Shown here: positions 37,501 through 49,000 of the stretch, in pieces | Numbering within the stretch: the stretch's first letter is position 1 | Layout of the letters: each line of letters begins with the position of its first letter | Origin: Copromyces sp. CBS 386.78 | Lineage: Eukaryota > Ascomycota > Sordariomycetes > Sordariales > Sordariaceae | Direction of reading: 5' to 3' | Assembly: GCA_030685235.1 (NCBI GenBank) | Contig: MU839127.1 | Span: forward strand, 62,001 to 126,000 | Length of the DNA: 64,000 nucleotides | Made by a program: the position numbers and the translations under genes | Notes under the pieces: generated by a model | Databases searched by the model: none | Told to the model about the DNA's origin: nothing | The model's input: the letters and a program-made list of their open reading frames with translations, nothing else

Positions 37501-38340
37501 ACGGCAACGCTAACATGCTTGAGGAGGCCGCAAAGGCCTTTCAGCGGTCCAGTGAGATCTTTAAGGGCCTTGCGGAATACGACCCGACCATGTTGGGGTG
37601 GCCACAGCCAAACCTTGGTTTTATCTACTGGATGCAGGGAAAGCTTCAAGATGCTGAAAGTACCTTGGCTGAGATTCGAGGCATTCACGCTGCAGCTTGG
37701 GGAGTTGATGACACAGTGTCTTTCAAGTAAGAATTGGTTTCGTCATTGCGAAGATACTTGAATACCGGACGCGTTCACTGGCTAACATCCCTACTCCTTA
37801 TAGGACAGGAAAGATTCTTTACGCAATTGGCAATGTCTTATGGGCACAGGAAAGGTTTGATGAGAGCTTCAACTACCATCTTCGATGCCTCAAGCAGTAC
37901 AAAACGACCGTCGGTGTCAACCATCACAGAGTCGGTGACACATATCATCGCCTGGCCTTCTATTACATTCATCGTCTCTATACCGAAGCAGAGTGAGTAA
38001 ACTCTTCGATTATTCTCATCAATAACTCGCGCATGAAAACTGCCTGCACAACTCTTTCCCTTGTTGACAAATTACTATTTGCTAATTTGATGTATTTAGG
38101 ACCTCCTTGAATCTTGCGTTGACCATCTTCAACTCTCGCACGTATCTTGGGAACGAACGAGCGAGAACGACATACAAAAAGGGACAGCTATTCAAATTTA
38201 TGGGTAAAGAAGATGAGGCAAAAGCCCTTCTCGAGGAAGCCTACCAGTTGAGAAAACAACTTGTCTCCGGGGATGAGCGGCCAATGGAGGAGGTAGGAGA
38301 GGCCGATTTCGACCTCCTAGTACCATACTGGTCTCGCTAG
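34512..38340 (+). CDS. NLR-like STAND protein: alpha/beta-hydrolase-like, NB-ARC, TPR; 1,113 aa, seven exons
   Basis: Exons 34512-34597, 34653-34956, 35035-35361, 35464-35650, 35719-37726, 37804-37992 and 38100-38340 join in frame (introns 55-107 bp). Residues about 30-260 resemble the SesB-like alpha/beta-hydrolase domain of fungal NLRs (IVIVPAPGLAVKEW, LICHGTGGLVVKQAL, GAVFLGVPH), but the nucleophile elbow has Gly122 where Ser is expected. The NB-ARC follows: P-loop GMGGIGKT (410-417), Walker B LIIFDNVDD (498-506), GSVLVTSRD, a GLPL-like DGFPMAI, and LHRLVQ near the MHD position. The C-terminal third has TPR-type helices (for example the YAFNEIGVAYGNANMLEEAA segment). Such proteins are cytosolic switches in non-self recognition and programmed cell death; the ligand is unknown. 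All nucleotide-binding motifs look intact. Confidence 0.9.
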
Positions 38341-39451
38341 GCTAGCCATGGAAGGAGAATCCCAGCTGTGCCTTTCATCGAACGTTTTGTATGGTGAAAA
38401 GCTAATAAAAGGATCTGATCTTCTGCGAAACCCAGTCATAACTTTGACGTAGCACAGCTGGTACCAAACTAGCCACCGCAGCGAGTCTCAAATTGCGGTG
38501 GACTTTCTAAGACCCGGAGCGTTCTAGTAGTCCGGACTGCGTATGGTACGGGGCCCTGACTCCGCTTACCCAGTACTTGATCTCATAGAAGGCTCGGTGG
38601 AAGTTTCCAGCCGCTCTGCAGGCCTCGCTCAGCCTAACTGCCCAGAGCCTGAAGGCTGCATACCATTTGAAACCGAACAAGAGCAGCATTCATTTTCTGT
38701 GTCTGGTACGTACGACTCTTGACGGGAGTGCCCTCATTTGTCAACGATTGGAAGCAGCCTTAGTCTGACCTGTGTAAGGCAAAAAGAAGCCAGTCCTCAG
38801 CGCTACCTGTCGCAGCCAAGAGTTGCGGCTGCATTGACTTTCTGGGCTGGCCATTCAAGCCAGGCTGCATATCTTATGTCCAAGGTGCAATTAGGTTTTC
38901 GCGGCGCTTAGGTACTTCATCGTCCCGACAGCATATACAATATATGCGTGAAGGGATACGGACAAGTGTCCTGTTTAAAGAGGTCTTTCTACATTCAGCT
39001 CAACTGACGTGGACGGCTATCTGACGCTCAGTCTCTATGTCAAACTTTCAGTGTGGTGCATAAGCGTCGCTTTCTCCGAAAGGAGAGCAATCAGCATAAG
39101 CTTGATGAACGCCAAGACAGTTACGCAGGCCAATCCATTCAGGTAAAGCCCCAAAATATCTTTAGCCAGTTGCTGAATTCATCAGTCCGTTTCAGTGTTG
39201 TACAAGTGTGGTCTGTCACCTGAGAGTGGATGGAGAGATATGCACCACGGCAGCTTGGAGTCAGGCTGTGAGCACATGTGCCCTATGTTACACCCGCATA
39301 CTCGAGGCAAGTACCACCGGGCTCGCAAATATTTGTTATCATACAGAGATGGATTCCTCTTTTTCATTTTGCATCACTCCCCTTGTTAACCCATCGCCGG
39401 TTTGAGAACATCACCACATGTACCAAGAGCCTTTCAACCCTCATCAGCAAA
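38341..39451. other. Intergenic region between the NLR-like and CorA-like genes
   Basis: Balanced composition with no long frame. The two flanking genes are on the same strand. Nothing else recognised. Confidence 0.5.
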
Positions 39452-41589
39452 ATGCCAGGCGACAACCCCAACCTCCCATTTTCACCGATACCTCCTCAAC
39501 GATCGCCTTCCACCCAGCGACCCTCGAGGGGCTGTGGAACATCACCGCCTGGACTCATTCCTCCGTCGCGAGGGACGTCAGCTACAAGGACGGTTGATGA
39601 ACGTCGAAATGAACGTAAGCACCCGTGATTATTATTACCACGCCCTGAATTGAAGGCACATAAGATGACAAACAATATGAAAACTGACCGTTGTTCGCTT
39701 TATACTCTAGTACAACCCCACGAATACGCGAGGGCTGTGTGGGAGTATACACGTCTGCCGAACTGTGTTGGGGACAACTATATATGGCTGGGATGGTTCC
39801 TCAAATGCGACGAATCCGTGCCGAATACTGTCTCTGCCAATGCGCCAGGAGACAAGTCCCCTAACCCAGTGTCCTTGGTAGTACAATATCCCCTCGGCAG
39901 CAATGACGATCCGTCTTCCTCTCAACCAATCCTTGCTGGTTTGACCCCGACATTCTCAATCACCAGTATACCGTCCCCAGCGTCTGGAGAACCAATTCCA
40001 GCTACCGAGAGAACTTCTGCCGATGAAAGACGCAATCGCCATGAGGTTAAAACGTCTGTCACCTTCAACACTCCAGCTGATTTCTTTTCCAACAGCATCG
40101 GCGAAGGTCTTAACGGAGCCCAAAGCAGCATAATCTTTCTCCGCGGTCACCTGTCAGCGGGATGGATCAACAACGTGGGCGCTCGTTATATCATCGATCC
40201 AGAATTTTTCTGTCGTCATCTGGACTTTCGCAGTCCTAAAGAAACCCCCAAAAACTTTTCAATACCAGCATTGCCATCAGGTTCATCATTTCTAATAGAG
40301 CTCCCTGTCATGACGATAGGAATTGACAAGACAAACAGAGGATCTCAGGGAAAGACAATCGAAACCATGAGAAGAGAGGCTGAAGCCGCACTCGAGACAT
40401 ACCGGCATCGCTTGGCAACATACAAGATGGCTGATGGCGAGTCAATGATTCGCGACTTCTACGTGTTTGACGAAGCGCACTTTGCTATGGAGCAACGTAT
40501 CTCAATCTGCATGGAGAAATCCAAAGATGAGAGGACCTTTCGATGTAAGACATTGAGCCCGATACCGAAGTACCTCATGCGCTATGCGGCAGTAGCTGGG
40601 TGATATGAAACTTACTGACTTTGATTCTCGCAGTGCTGGTCTGGCTTGACTCAGGTGAAGAATTCCATGATTTTGGGGACCCGTCTTCCCCAAATCCATC
40701 TTCTCCTACCTCCTCTAGCTCACCTTCGCTCCACTTATCATCCTTCAACCCCCGTCAAAATACCCAATCTTGCCCATGGGTAATCAAGAAGCCCAGCGAG
40801 GAGAACCGCAAATACCTTCCTGTTATTCTCCACAGGCACAAAATAGGCCTTAAATCACACCTTCTGATAGACGGAATCTCGAACCCATCCGCACGTTCTG
40901 CCGCACACCTCCCGAACGACTATGGCCGCTCCCTTCACGGGACAATCATGTCCCAAGATGCCTTCTACTGCCTCGCAGAAATCTTTAATTTTGCTGCTTC
41001 CTCCCAAATGGAATTTCTCAATCTTATCGACCTCAAGCTCGACCTGTACACCTCCCTACCAACAGAGGAGGACTTTAAGGTCCTCCCCAATCTGAAATAC
41101 AGCAAGAAGATTCTGTACCGCTACATCCAGAAGACGGAGAGAGTGCTCGAAAGCATCCGCAACGCTACCAACAAGGAGTCCCGCTGGCCCCGCCCGACAG
41201 ACCAGACCGAGAAGGCCAGGGTCACGGCACAGAACATCGAGCACGACTTTGAGCATCTGCTCAAGCGGGCCCAGACGCTCCACAGCCGCACCACGGACGC
41301 TATTACCGTCCTGCTGTCGAGCATTTCCATCTACGAGTCGCAGAGGGCTATCCAGCAGGCGGAGGACATGGCGAAGCTGACCTTCTTGGCGTTCCTCTTT
41401 GTGCCGCTTTCGTTTGCTACAAGCTTCTTTGGCATGAACTTCAAGGAGCTGGATGGCAACAAATTGTCGGTCTGGTGGTGGGGAGTGGGATCGGGGATTT
41501 CTCTTGTAATAGCCATCCTGGCGTATTACCTCTTTCCCCAGGTGGAGCGACTTAAGAACAGGGTCAAGAATCGATATGCGAGATGGTGA
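39452..41589 (+). CDS. CorA-like Mg2+ transporter-type membrane protein, 650 aa, three exons
   Basis: Exons 39452-39614, 39711-40544 and 40634-41589 join in frame (introns 96 and 89 bp). The C-terminus has the CorA layout: a long helical stalk (about residues 480-580), a first membrane segment (KLTFLAFLFVPLSFATSFF), the signature Gly-Met-Asn at 599-601, a short loop and a second membrane segment (GVGSGISLVIAILAYYLF), then a basic tail. CorA proteins are pentameric divalent-cation channels; the basic tail and GMN are typical. The large, poorly conserved N-terminal domain is common in the expanded fungal CorA-like group, for which transport has often not been shown. The N-terminus is Pro/Ser-rich. 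The start is the ATG nearest the conserved part; an in-frame ATG lies further upstream. Confidence 0.85.
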
Positions 41590-41948
41590 ATATCTAGAGT
41601 TGGTTGAAAGATGGTGGAATTTCACATGGTCAAGGAAACCTTAGGGGTTAGGTTCGAACAGAAGAGGTCTTGATTAGGGCGTCACTTTTTCCTTCTTCTT
41701 CCATTTGTACAGGCGTCTTCAAGTTCGAGAAATGCACCGTCATATTCTACACCCGTCATTTCTGCGTTTAATTATAAGCATCCTGAGATGTTCACTCAAG
41801 TCGCAGCCTTGATCACCACTAAACAGCTAGCAATTCGCGAACACCTCCGTTGCCCGAAGTCTACCACCAAAGGAAACGTCAAGTCGGCCTGACATCTCTG
41901 CCCAACCCATTTTCCTTTGCGAATAACAGACAAGCTGTGGCTCAGTTC

Positions 41949-43019
41949 TTAGAACGGTCTGTCCTTTAAGCTCTCTAGCGCCGCGTGGAAGCCAATAAGT
42001 TCCCCTTCCTTGATTACCAACTCCTCAAATCCCAAGAATCTCTCGCCGCCTAACCCCTTTCAGTCAGTGAACTTATCGTTCTAAGCCATCTTATAAACAA
42101 TTTCAATCCCCAATTTTCCCTAAAGCTTAATAAATTAATCGCGCTTAATCTTACTAAACGAAATCCTCTTCTTAGGAAACAACTTTTCGATAACTATATA
42201 CGCCTTAGCCTAGGTAATATAATTTATAGCCAAAACGGTAATCTTTCTATACGCTTTGGAACCGCTATTAATAATAGTTTCGACTACAATACTACTATTA
42301 TAGTATAGGTCGCCGGCGTAGGGAAGTAAAGTATTAGGGTTGCTAGGGAGTAGAACGATATACCCATTTTGCGAACCGGGCTATATATAATATTTACTCC
42401 GGTATTAATATTTCTTCTCTACTAATATTACTTCTTAAGTTAAAGAGAACAGGAAGAAAAGAGAAATTTACTACTTTAATTAGCTTTAAAATCGGTAATA
42501 CCGCTAAATTATCCGTATATATCCTACTCTAAAATTCCGTCGTCCTCTCCTATAACCTTAGCAATTCCCCCTTAATCTAATTCGCCGCCCTAGCTTTATA
42601 ATTAAAACCCGGCACTTTAATCCTACCCTTACTACTTCCCTCCGTACTAGGCAAAGTATTAATAATAAAATGCTTTAACCCTTTTATTTTACTAGTAGTA
42701 ATTGTAATATTCTTCTATTATTATAATTCCTCTTCGCTGGCATTGTAACGATTAAGGGTAGGGAAGGAAGGCTAGTAAGCAGTAATAGCGAAGATAGCAT
42801 AAGCGTTGGTAAAGACGGAGAAGAGGGTGGATAGGTTATTAACGTTAGTGGAAATAATTTCGACGCCTTACGAGGAGAGATAGAGGGAGGTTAGATTAGT
42901 AGGGGAGCGGGTGAGGGCGCGGATGTGGAATGAAGAGGGGGATTGGAGGAGGCGGGAGACGACGGAATTGCCTTGGGAGCCGGTGGTACCGATTATAACA
43001 ATGGTCTTGGGGAGGACAT
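41949..43019 (-). pseudogene. NmrA-like NAD(P)-binding gene inactivated by RIP-like mutation
   Basis: The minus-strand frame begins MSSPKTIVIIGTTGSQG at 43019, a Rossmann GxxGxxG start typical of NmrA-like regulators and oxidoreductases. It continues SVVSRLLQSPSSFHIRALTR, then becomes stop-ridden and A+T-rich (42060-42780), with readable pieces such as KHFI-like and VPGF-like segments. The last part, down to a stop at 41951-41949, regains normal composition. Changes are of C-to-T and G-to-A type (for example TAG, TAA and TGA from CAG, CAA and TGG). It is not a transposon gene. Frame and end are inferred by resemblance. Confidence 0.72.
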
Positions 43020-46000
43020 TGTTAGTAATGAGTTGGGGGTATTGAAGTTGGTGTCGGGTTGGTATTACTTGGAGATTATGGAAGAGTGATTTTGGTCCGT
43101 TGCTTAATATTGGTGGAATGGAAGATTTAGAGTTCGACGATCTTTATATGCGAGAGGATGTTCTATCAAAGATGGTGACATCTGATGCAATATAAGCATA
43201 TGTCATCTTAGTGGTAGCAACGTCGACTACTCGTTCTTTGGGTACCTTAATTACTAATGCAGTACGCGCTAGGACATTTCAACTAGGAGCTTGAAGGAGA
43301 ACCCGAACAAACCCCAAAGCAGGTAGCCAGTTTATGAGATGAAAAGTCCCCAACAAAGCAGGCTTCAAAGTGCGGTACATAGCTGGCCAGAACCGAGTCG
43401 AGAGGCAGGGTAGTGCTGAATCGCACATGCATCATCGACCATCGTAGAAAGTACCTACGGGATGCCGAGGATGGTAAGCCGCCCCCGATTGTCATCTTCC
43501 TTGTTTGGTACCATGCGGCACCTTATTGAATCAATCCCTGATTTGTAGAGTCGACTATCTACAGTGTGTACATGGCCATCAAAAAGGAAAAGAGTGAGTA
43601 ACAAAAGTTGTGTTGTCCAGTAGCTAAGGGGGTAGTAGAGATGTAGTGAGTTGAGTGGGGGTACTGTCCTATAAGAGATGCATTGATATTGAACTGGAAA
43701 TCCAATGACAATGAAGACTTTTGGCGTTATATCGCCAATGGTCGTGATGCGAGATATCTGCGCGGGAGGGAGCAAGGCCCGGGGGTGCATATTCGCTGCA
43801 CACCTGGTAGGCAAAGCAAGCATGTAAGAGGTAGAGATACCTGCCTACACATGCTGTCTTGTAGACATGAATTTAATGCCAGGTACGTAGGCTTGGTAGG
43901 CAAGGGGCATGGCCAGAATGACTGACCATGCCAAGAAGAGGCGTTGTTGATACCTCTAGATGTTGATCAAGGACAAGATGAAATGAGATGATCGCATCAC
44001 TTTTGTTCCTAGCCCGCGTCTTTTCCTTTTTATTCCCCCCTTTACAAATCTTGACAGAGTACCCCAACCCCGACTCGCCCCCGACCTCCCGACGGCTGAC
44101 AATTGCTTGACTGCAACCTCACTTCGTCCTTTCGGAAGACATCCGTACCGTTGTTGGGGGGCACACACTTCAAGTTGCTTACTGACATGGGGAAGGAGGT
44201 GTGCGGAGGGGAGGGGTCTACAAGGTCTTAGGGTGTGCATCGCATCGCACTTGCATTGCGAGTATCGTATGTATTGAAATGTTTGTCCTTCATGTAGGTA
44301 ATGGTAAGTACGATACACGATACGAGCTGCAACGGATTGTCGTAATCAAAATTACCGCGCCCATGGACCATGGTTCCTGACTGACCTGCATCGTGTTAGG
44401 TGGTAGTTCGTCATCGCAGCCTCGTCTACCGACCTGTTTTACCTGCCAACCAACTCCCGTAAGGGAGGGAGTAACCGGACAGAGGAAGATATGTAAGAAG
44501 TAATTATAGGACCATCTAGAAGCATCGTTTGAAGCTTCCAGACACGCGAGTGATAGATAATGAGCGGAGGCAGTGGGACATGATCTGATGTCTTAGCTTC
44601 CCACCCTAGCTGCATGTCTTACCCGAGACAAGCAGACAAGATGTCTTGTCATGTCTGGGGTAGAAATTCACTAAAGGTATGGGGAGAGAGAAAGGGAGCG
44701 TGTAAGCGGATTTAGACTTGGGGTTTGTAGGAAAAAAAGTCGTACAATACAAGGCGCCTGGTCGAACGATGGACGAGGGCCTGGACCGTTTGCCTTACCT
44801 TTATCCCACATCATGATCCGGTAGGAGTTGGCACCACTCATTCCAGTATTAACTTCCAAGGGAGCTGGAGCTGAAAACTGGAGGTTCACCTTGTAATAGC
44901 GTCAAGGGGTTTGGACGTAGTTCGGTTCGGCCGGTTTCCCAAGTAGAGTGTTCTGAATCGTTCGCTGGACACGCCTCCTCAAGGTAACGTCCACCCGCGT
45001 ACTTCGAAACGCTAGACACTTGCCAAGATGGTGACATAAAAGTGCCTTGAGGAGACAAGATTGGTAAAGGTGATGCCTGCCCCAGTGTCCGCATACAGAA
45101 CGGGCCACCGCCATCAGCCTGCCCGCCCGGCTGCACACTGGCGACTGGTAGCGATCGGGATCCCGAATCTGATGATCTCGTAGAATGTAACTGCTGGTGC
45201 ATAAACGTGGCGTCGGTCTCTTTCCATTGCTGCAGTCTATGGTCACTTCAACGTTAGGGTGTGCTTGTATTTCCCTTTGCGCCTCGCACTTTGCGTGGGA
45301 GTGTGCTGATTGCGTCCTGTGTGCTGCGCAATGCCGTTGTTGTCACTGCTGTCGAATAAGGAAAGAGACACAATCAAGCACAAGCAAAGCCAGAGTGTCA
45401 ATACGGTGTCTGACTACTGCCCATCGCAATGAGAGATCCCGCAAAGAGCGTAAGCAAACCAGTTGCTGATCAGGGAAAAGAAGCAAAGGTTCAGCCTAGG
45501 TTAATCTGAAAAGAGAGAAAATGAAAAGAAGGAAAGAAAGAAGACAGGTAATCCGTGTCTGGCCAACGGGTTGGATCGATCTTACAGACCGGTCAGCAGG
45601 CTGCCTAGCCTTGATAATCCCTGAAATACATCATTTACCCACTGGCAATGTCACCTCAAGGACGTATTCGTCTGAGAGTCTGACTAAAAGAGGCAAGCAA
45701 GCTAGGCAAGTTGACTTCATCCGGTTGCATCCGGATTGATGGCCTCCCTTTTTGATGGCTCATGATGGCGCAGCCATTCCCAGTCATGTTGCCGTGCCGC
45801 GGGACTAGTGGTGTACAATTCAATACTGGTTTGTTTGTTAGTTTGGTTCTTCGGGCAAGGGTTGAGCAGGGGAGATTTGGAGCTTTTATTGGCCTTTAAA
45901 AAGAGAAACTGGCCTCCGTTTGAGGCATCATGGGACAATGGCAAGGGTTAAAAACGCCACAGAAGCCTCTTATGCCTCTTTCCGTCTTCATTCAAGGCCT

Positions 46001-49000
46001 CCAAGATAGAAAGATATAAGAGAGCAGTCCCCTCTACGGCACCCGTCCGCTCGAACTTTTCTACTTTTAGTAGTTCGAGAGTGGAAATGGGCGTTTTTTG
46101 TACCAGACTAACAAACAAACCAGGGTTGGATTGTAATAGAGGTAATAGCCGAGTGCGAGTGTTAAGACACCAACGAAGACAACTCGACGATCTTGTTTGC
46201 TTTGTGACGGGATTATTGTTTCTGCACGACGGCTGCAACATTGCAACATCGACTTGTTGCCATGTGCAGGAGAAGGAGTGTTGGCACATCGGTGAGTTTT
46301 ATCACTTCCCGCGCTCCTGCAAGTGCGATCTTCCTGTTTCCGAGAGCTGCCACGCTTGTCTCGCTTCTGAGATACAGAAATGTACCTCTGACCTGTACTC
46401 TCTGCATATGAGATAAATGTCTCATCTTCAAACAAACAGAAGCAGAAGATGATGCTGACAAATGATATTGTCTTTCAGTTAAAACCAGGAGGACAACAAG
46501 GCGATAAGGAGTATCTTCAGCCTATGGTAAGGGTGGGGGGGGGAGAGTCCTTGAAGGAGTGTATTGAGAAATGTTCAATTACATGATAGTCACTACTACG
46601 TAGGAACGTAGGTGAAACCGATTGCATAGGAGCTGTTCAAGCGCCGTTAGTGAACAACCGGTCAAGAGATCTAGTATGATAGAATTACAGCATTTGAATC
46701 GCTATTCGTTGAATGCGAGGTGCTGCTGACAGACATCTTGCCTTGCAGCTTGACCGAGACAGTGACGAGGACAAACATTTGGAACAATAACGGCAGCGGT
46801 CCCGTGTGCGTGAGGCTGATAGGTAAGTGGAGGGAAACATCAAAAAGAAAAGGGGATGCCCAGTTCTTCGCCCTTTTGGGATGTTGAATTATCGTTTTTG
46901 TGCCCTTTTTTCGAGCATAGAGGCAGTGATCGTCGTGGCCTAGACATTACACGCAGGCAATTGAATCAGCTGTCTGTCGGATGCCCACGACGTTGTCAGA
47001 ACCTGTCAAAGATGAGCAAACATATTGCTCTCACTTGGCCCTTAAGTGCAGTAGCCGACGCAGGACATCAAACTATTGGAAGGGAATTGCAACCTACCAA
47101 CAGGCGAAAACAGGCTACAAACCAGGCAACCGAATGATCCTAAGACCCGGCAACAAACGCAGTCACTAGCTTTAAGATGATACTACGTCAGCATGCGGCG
47201 AGAACATATAGCCGCGTATAATGAATGGACGTTGTCTGTCATCACGGAGTTTACCTAGTAATCTTACTGACCTCAGGGAGTCTGTCCTTCATTTGTCCAT
47301 CCACGAAGCCCGTTGCTGGCTTTTCAACTTGTTAAAGTCATGTGCGGGGTTCATCGGGACTGCACCGATTTTACCGCTGTCATGCTGCTTGCCGAAAACT
47401 GACCACACAATAGTACTGAAGTGACATCCCGTTTTTAGAGTGCAAGAAGGAAATAGGACAATGGCAGTCATACTTTGCAGACACACATGTTTCGATATCG
47501 ACAAGGGAAGGTGAGAGAATGAGCGCTCGATATTGCCGCCGAAGAGTCACTTGCCAGTTTCCATCGTACGGCATTTGCAGCTGTTGTTCAAGAAATCAGA
47601 AATTTCCCGCGAGAGAGCATGAACTACGTATGTCGAGACGACTTCCCGATCTCGCATTCCCGTCGTACCGCAGGGTTGATCTCGTCATGCTCATGATTTG
47701 GTTGGCTCAAGCTTTTGTGCCTTCCCGTGATAAACAACCAAAAAGGTGCCGCATCGAACCCACGCACCGAGTCATACGGGAGATTTCACCCTCTTCAACA
47801 GTTGTGATCAAGGATGGCAATATACGTAGATATTGCTAGCAAGTGATCGCGACTCATGCACAAGCTCGGCGGTAGTGTATCCCATGGCTTGCTGGAACAA
47901 GAGTCACAACTTAAAGTGACCAAAGTCCCCAGCATCGTCTCCACGTTCAAAGATAACCTGAAATGGATATGCAAGTGAACGACACAGCGGATAGCCTTGT
48001 GTAAGTAGGGGCCGTACACTCATGCGTTTAATCTAACCGACCCGACCAGTGCGGGATGGCTTAAGATCAAGCGATCGATTCCAGAGGGCCATTTTAAAAG
48101 AGCATTGGGGGAGAATAGCACAAGATCCTGGGGGGAGGGATTGGCTGACAATCACAAACTCCGACCCTACAGTGAACAAGTTTCCTATCCCAGCCGGCCC
48201 GCTCATGGATCAGTTTTAGGCTTAAACGAGACGCTGATGCCCAAGATTACACGTGGGTAACCCAAACGGGAGGGGTGCGTATAGATTTAAAACCTGCCCT
48301 ATGCTTGTGCCTCCGTGGTAGCCTTTGTGTTCACATAATGTGCCGCGCTGCGAACCACAAAACCATATTACCAGGGCTGTAATATATGCCGATGCTCCTC
48401 ATAGAGCGCAGGAGTGAAGAGAGCACAAGTGTTCTTAGAGCTGAGAGGATGAGATACGAACGGCGGTTGGACGAAGAGCTGAGGGACATCGGACACAGAG
48501 TTGTATGCCGGCTATCACAACGATCGCTCAGGAAACCTGCGTGCACTCCACGGCCTGTGTTCAATAGCACATACACGGCTCATATCAGCTTGTAAAGCCT
48601 CGCACATCGGAGATTTTCGGCCCATTAACACCTTCTCCGCACGGTTGAGGTAGTGCTTGCCGTTCCTGTGGTCGGCTGACGGGTAAGACTGCTAAGAGAT
48701 CGCGAAACATACGATCTCGACGCCTCGTATTATGTACGACCAGGTGTTGCCTCAGAAAGCTATGGCCAAAGAGCTGGCGGGCCGGCGCCAAACAGGTACA
48801 ATTCCGGCACAACAGTCTCTCAAGCGGCCGTATCAGGTTGGATACAGTCGCTGCATCAGCAATGCAGCAAATGAGCTCCAGGGAGAGCCTTGGGTCGTAA
48901 GAGAGAATCGAAACCGGTGAGTCCTCGGTATATATCTGTGCTGATTTCCATCGACTGTGTTTGGTTGTAGCTGATCTAGATCATGCTACATGTCATAGTA

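Noticed and set aside
30104..41589. A secondary-metabolite gene cluster or a new immune operon spanning the CmcJ-like, NLR-like and CorA-like genes
   Set aside because: There is no synthase, regulator or shared promoter pattern, and same-strand adjacency alone is weak evidence in fungi.
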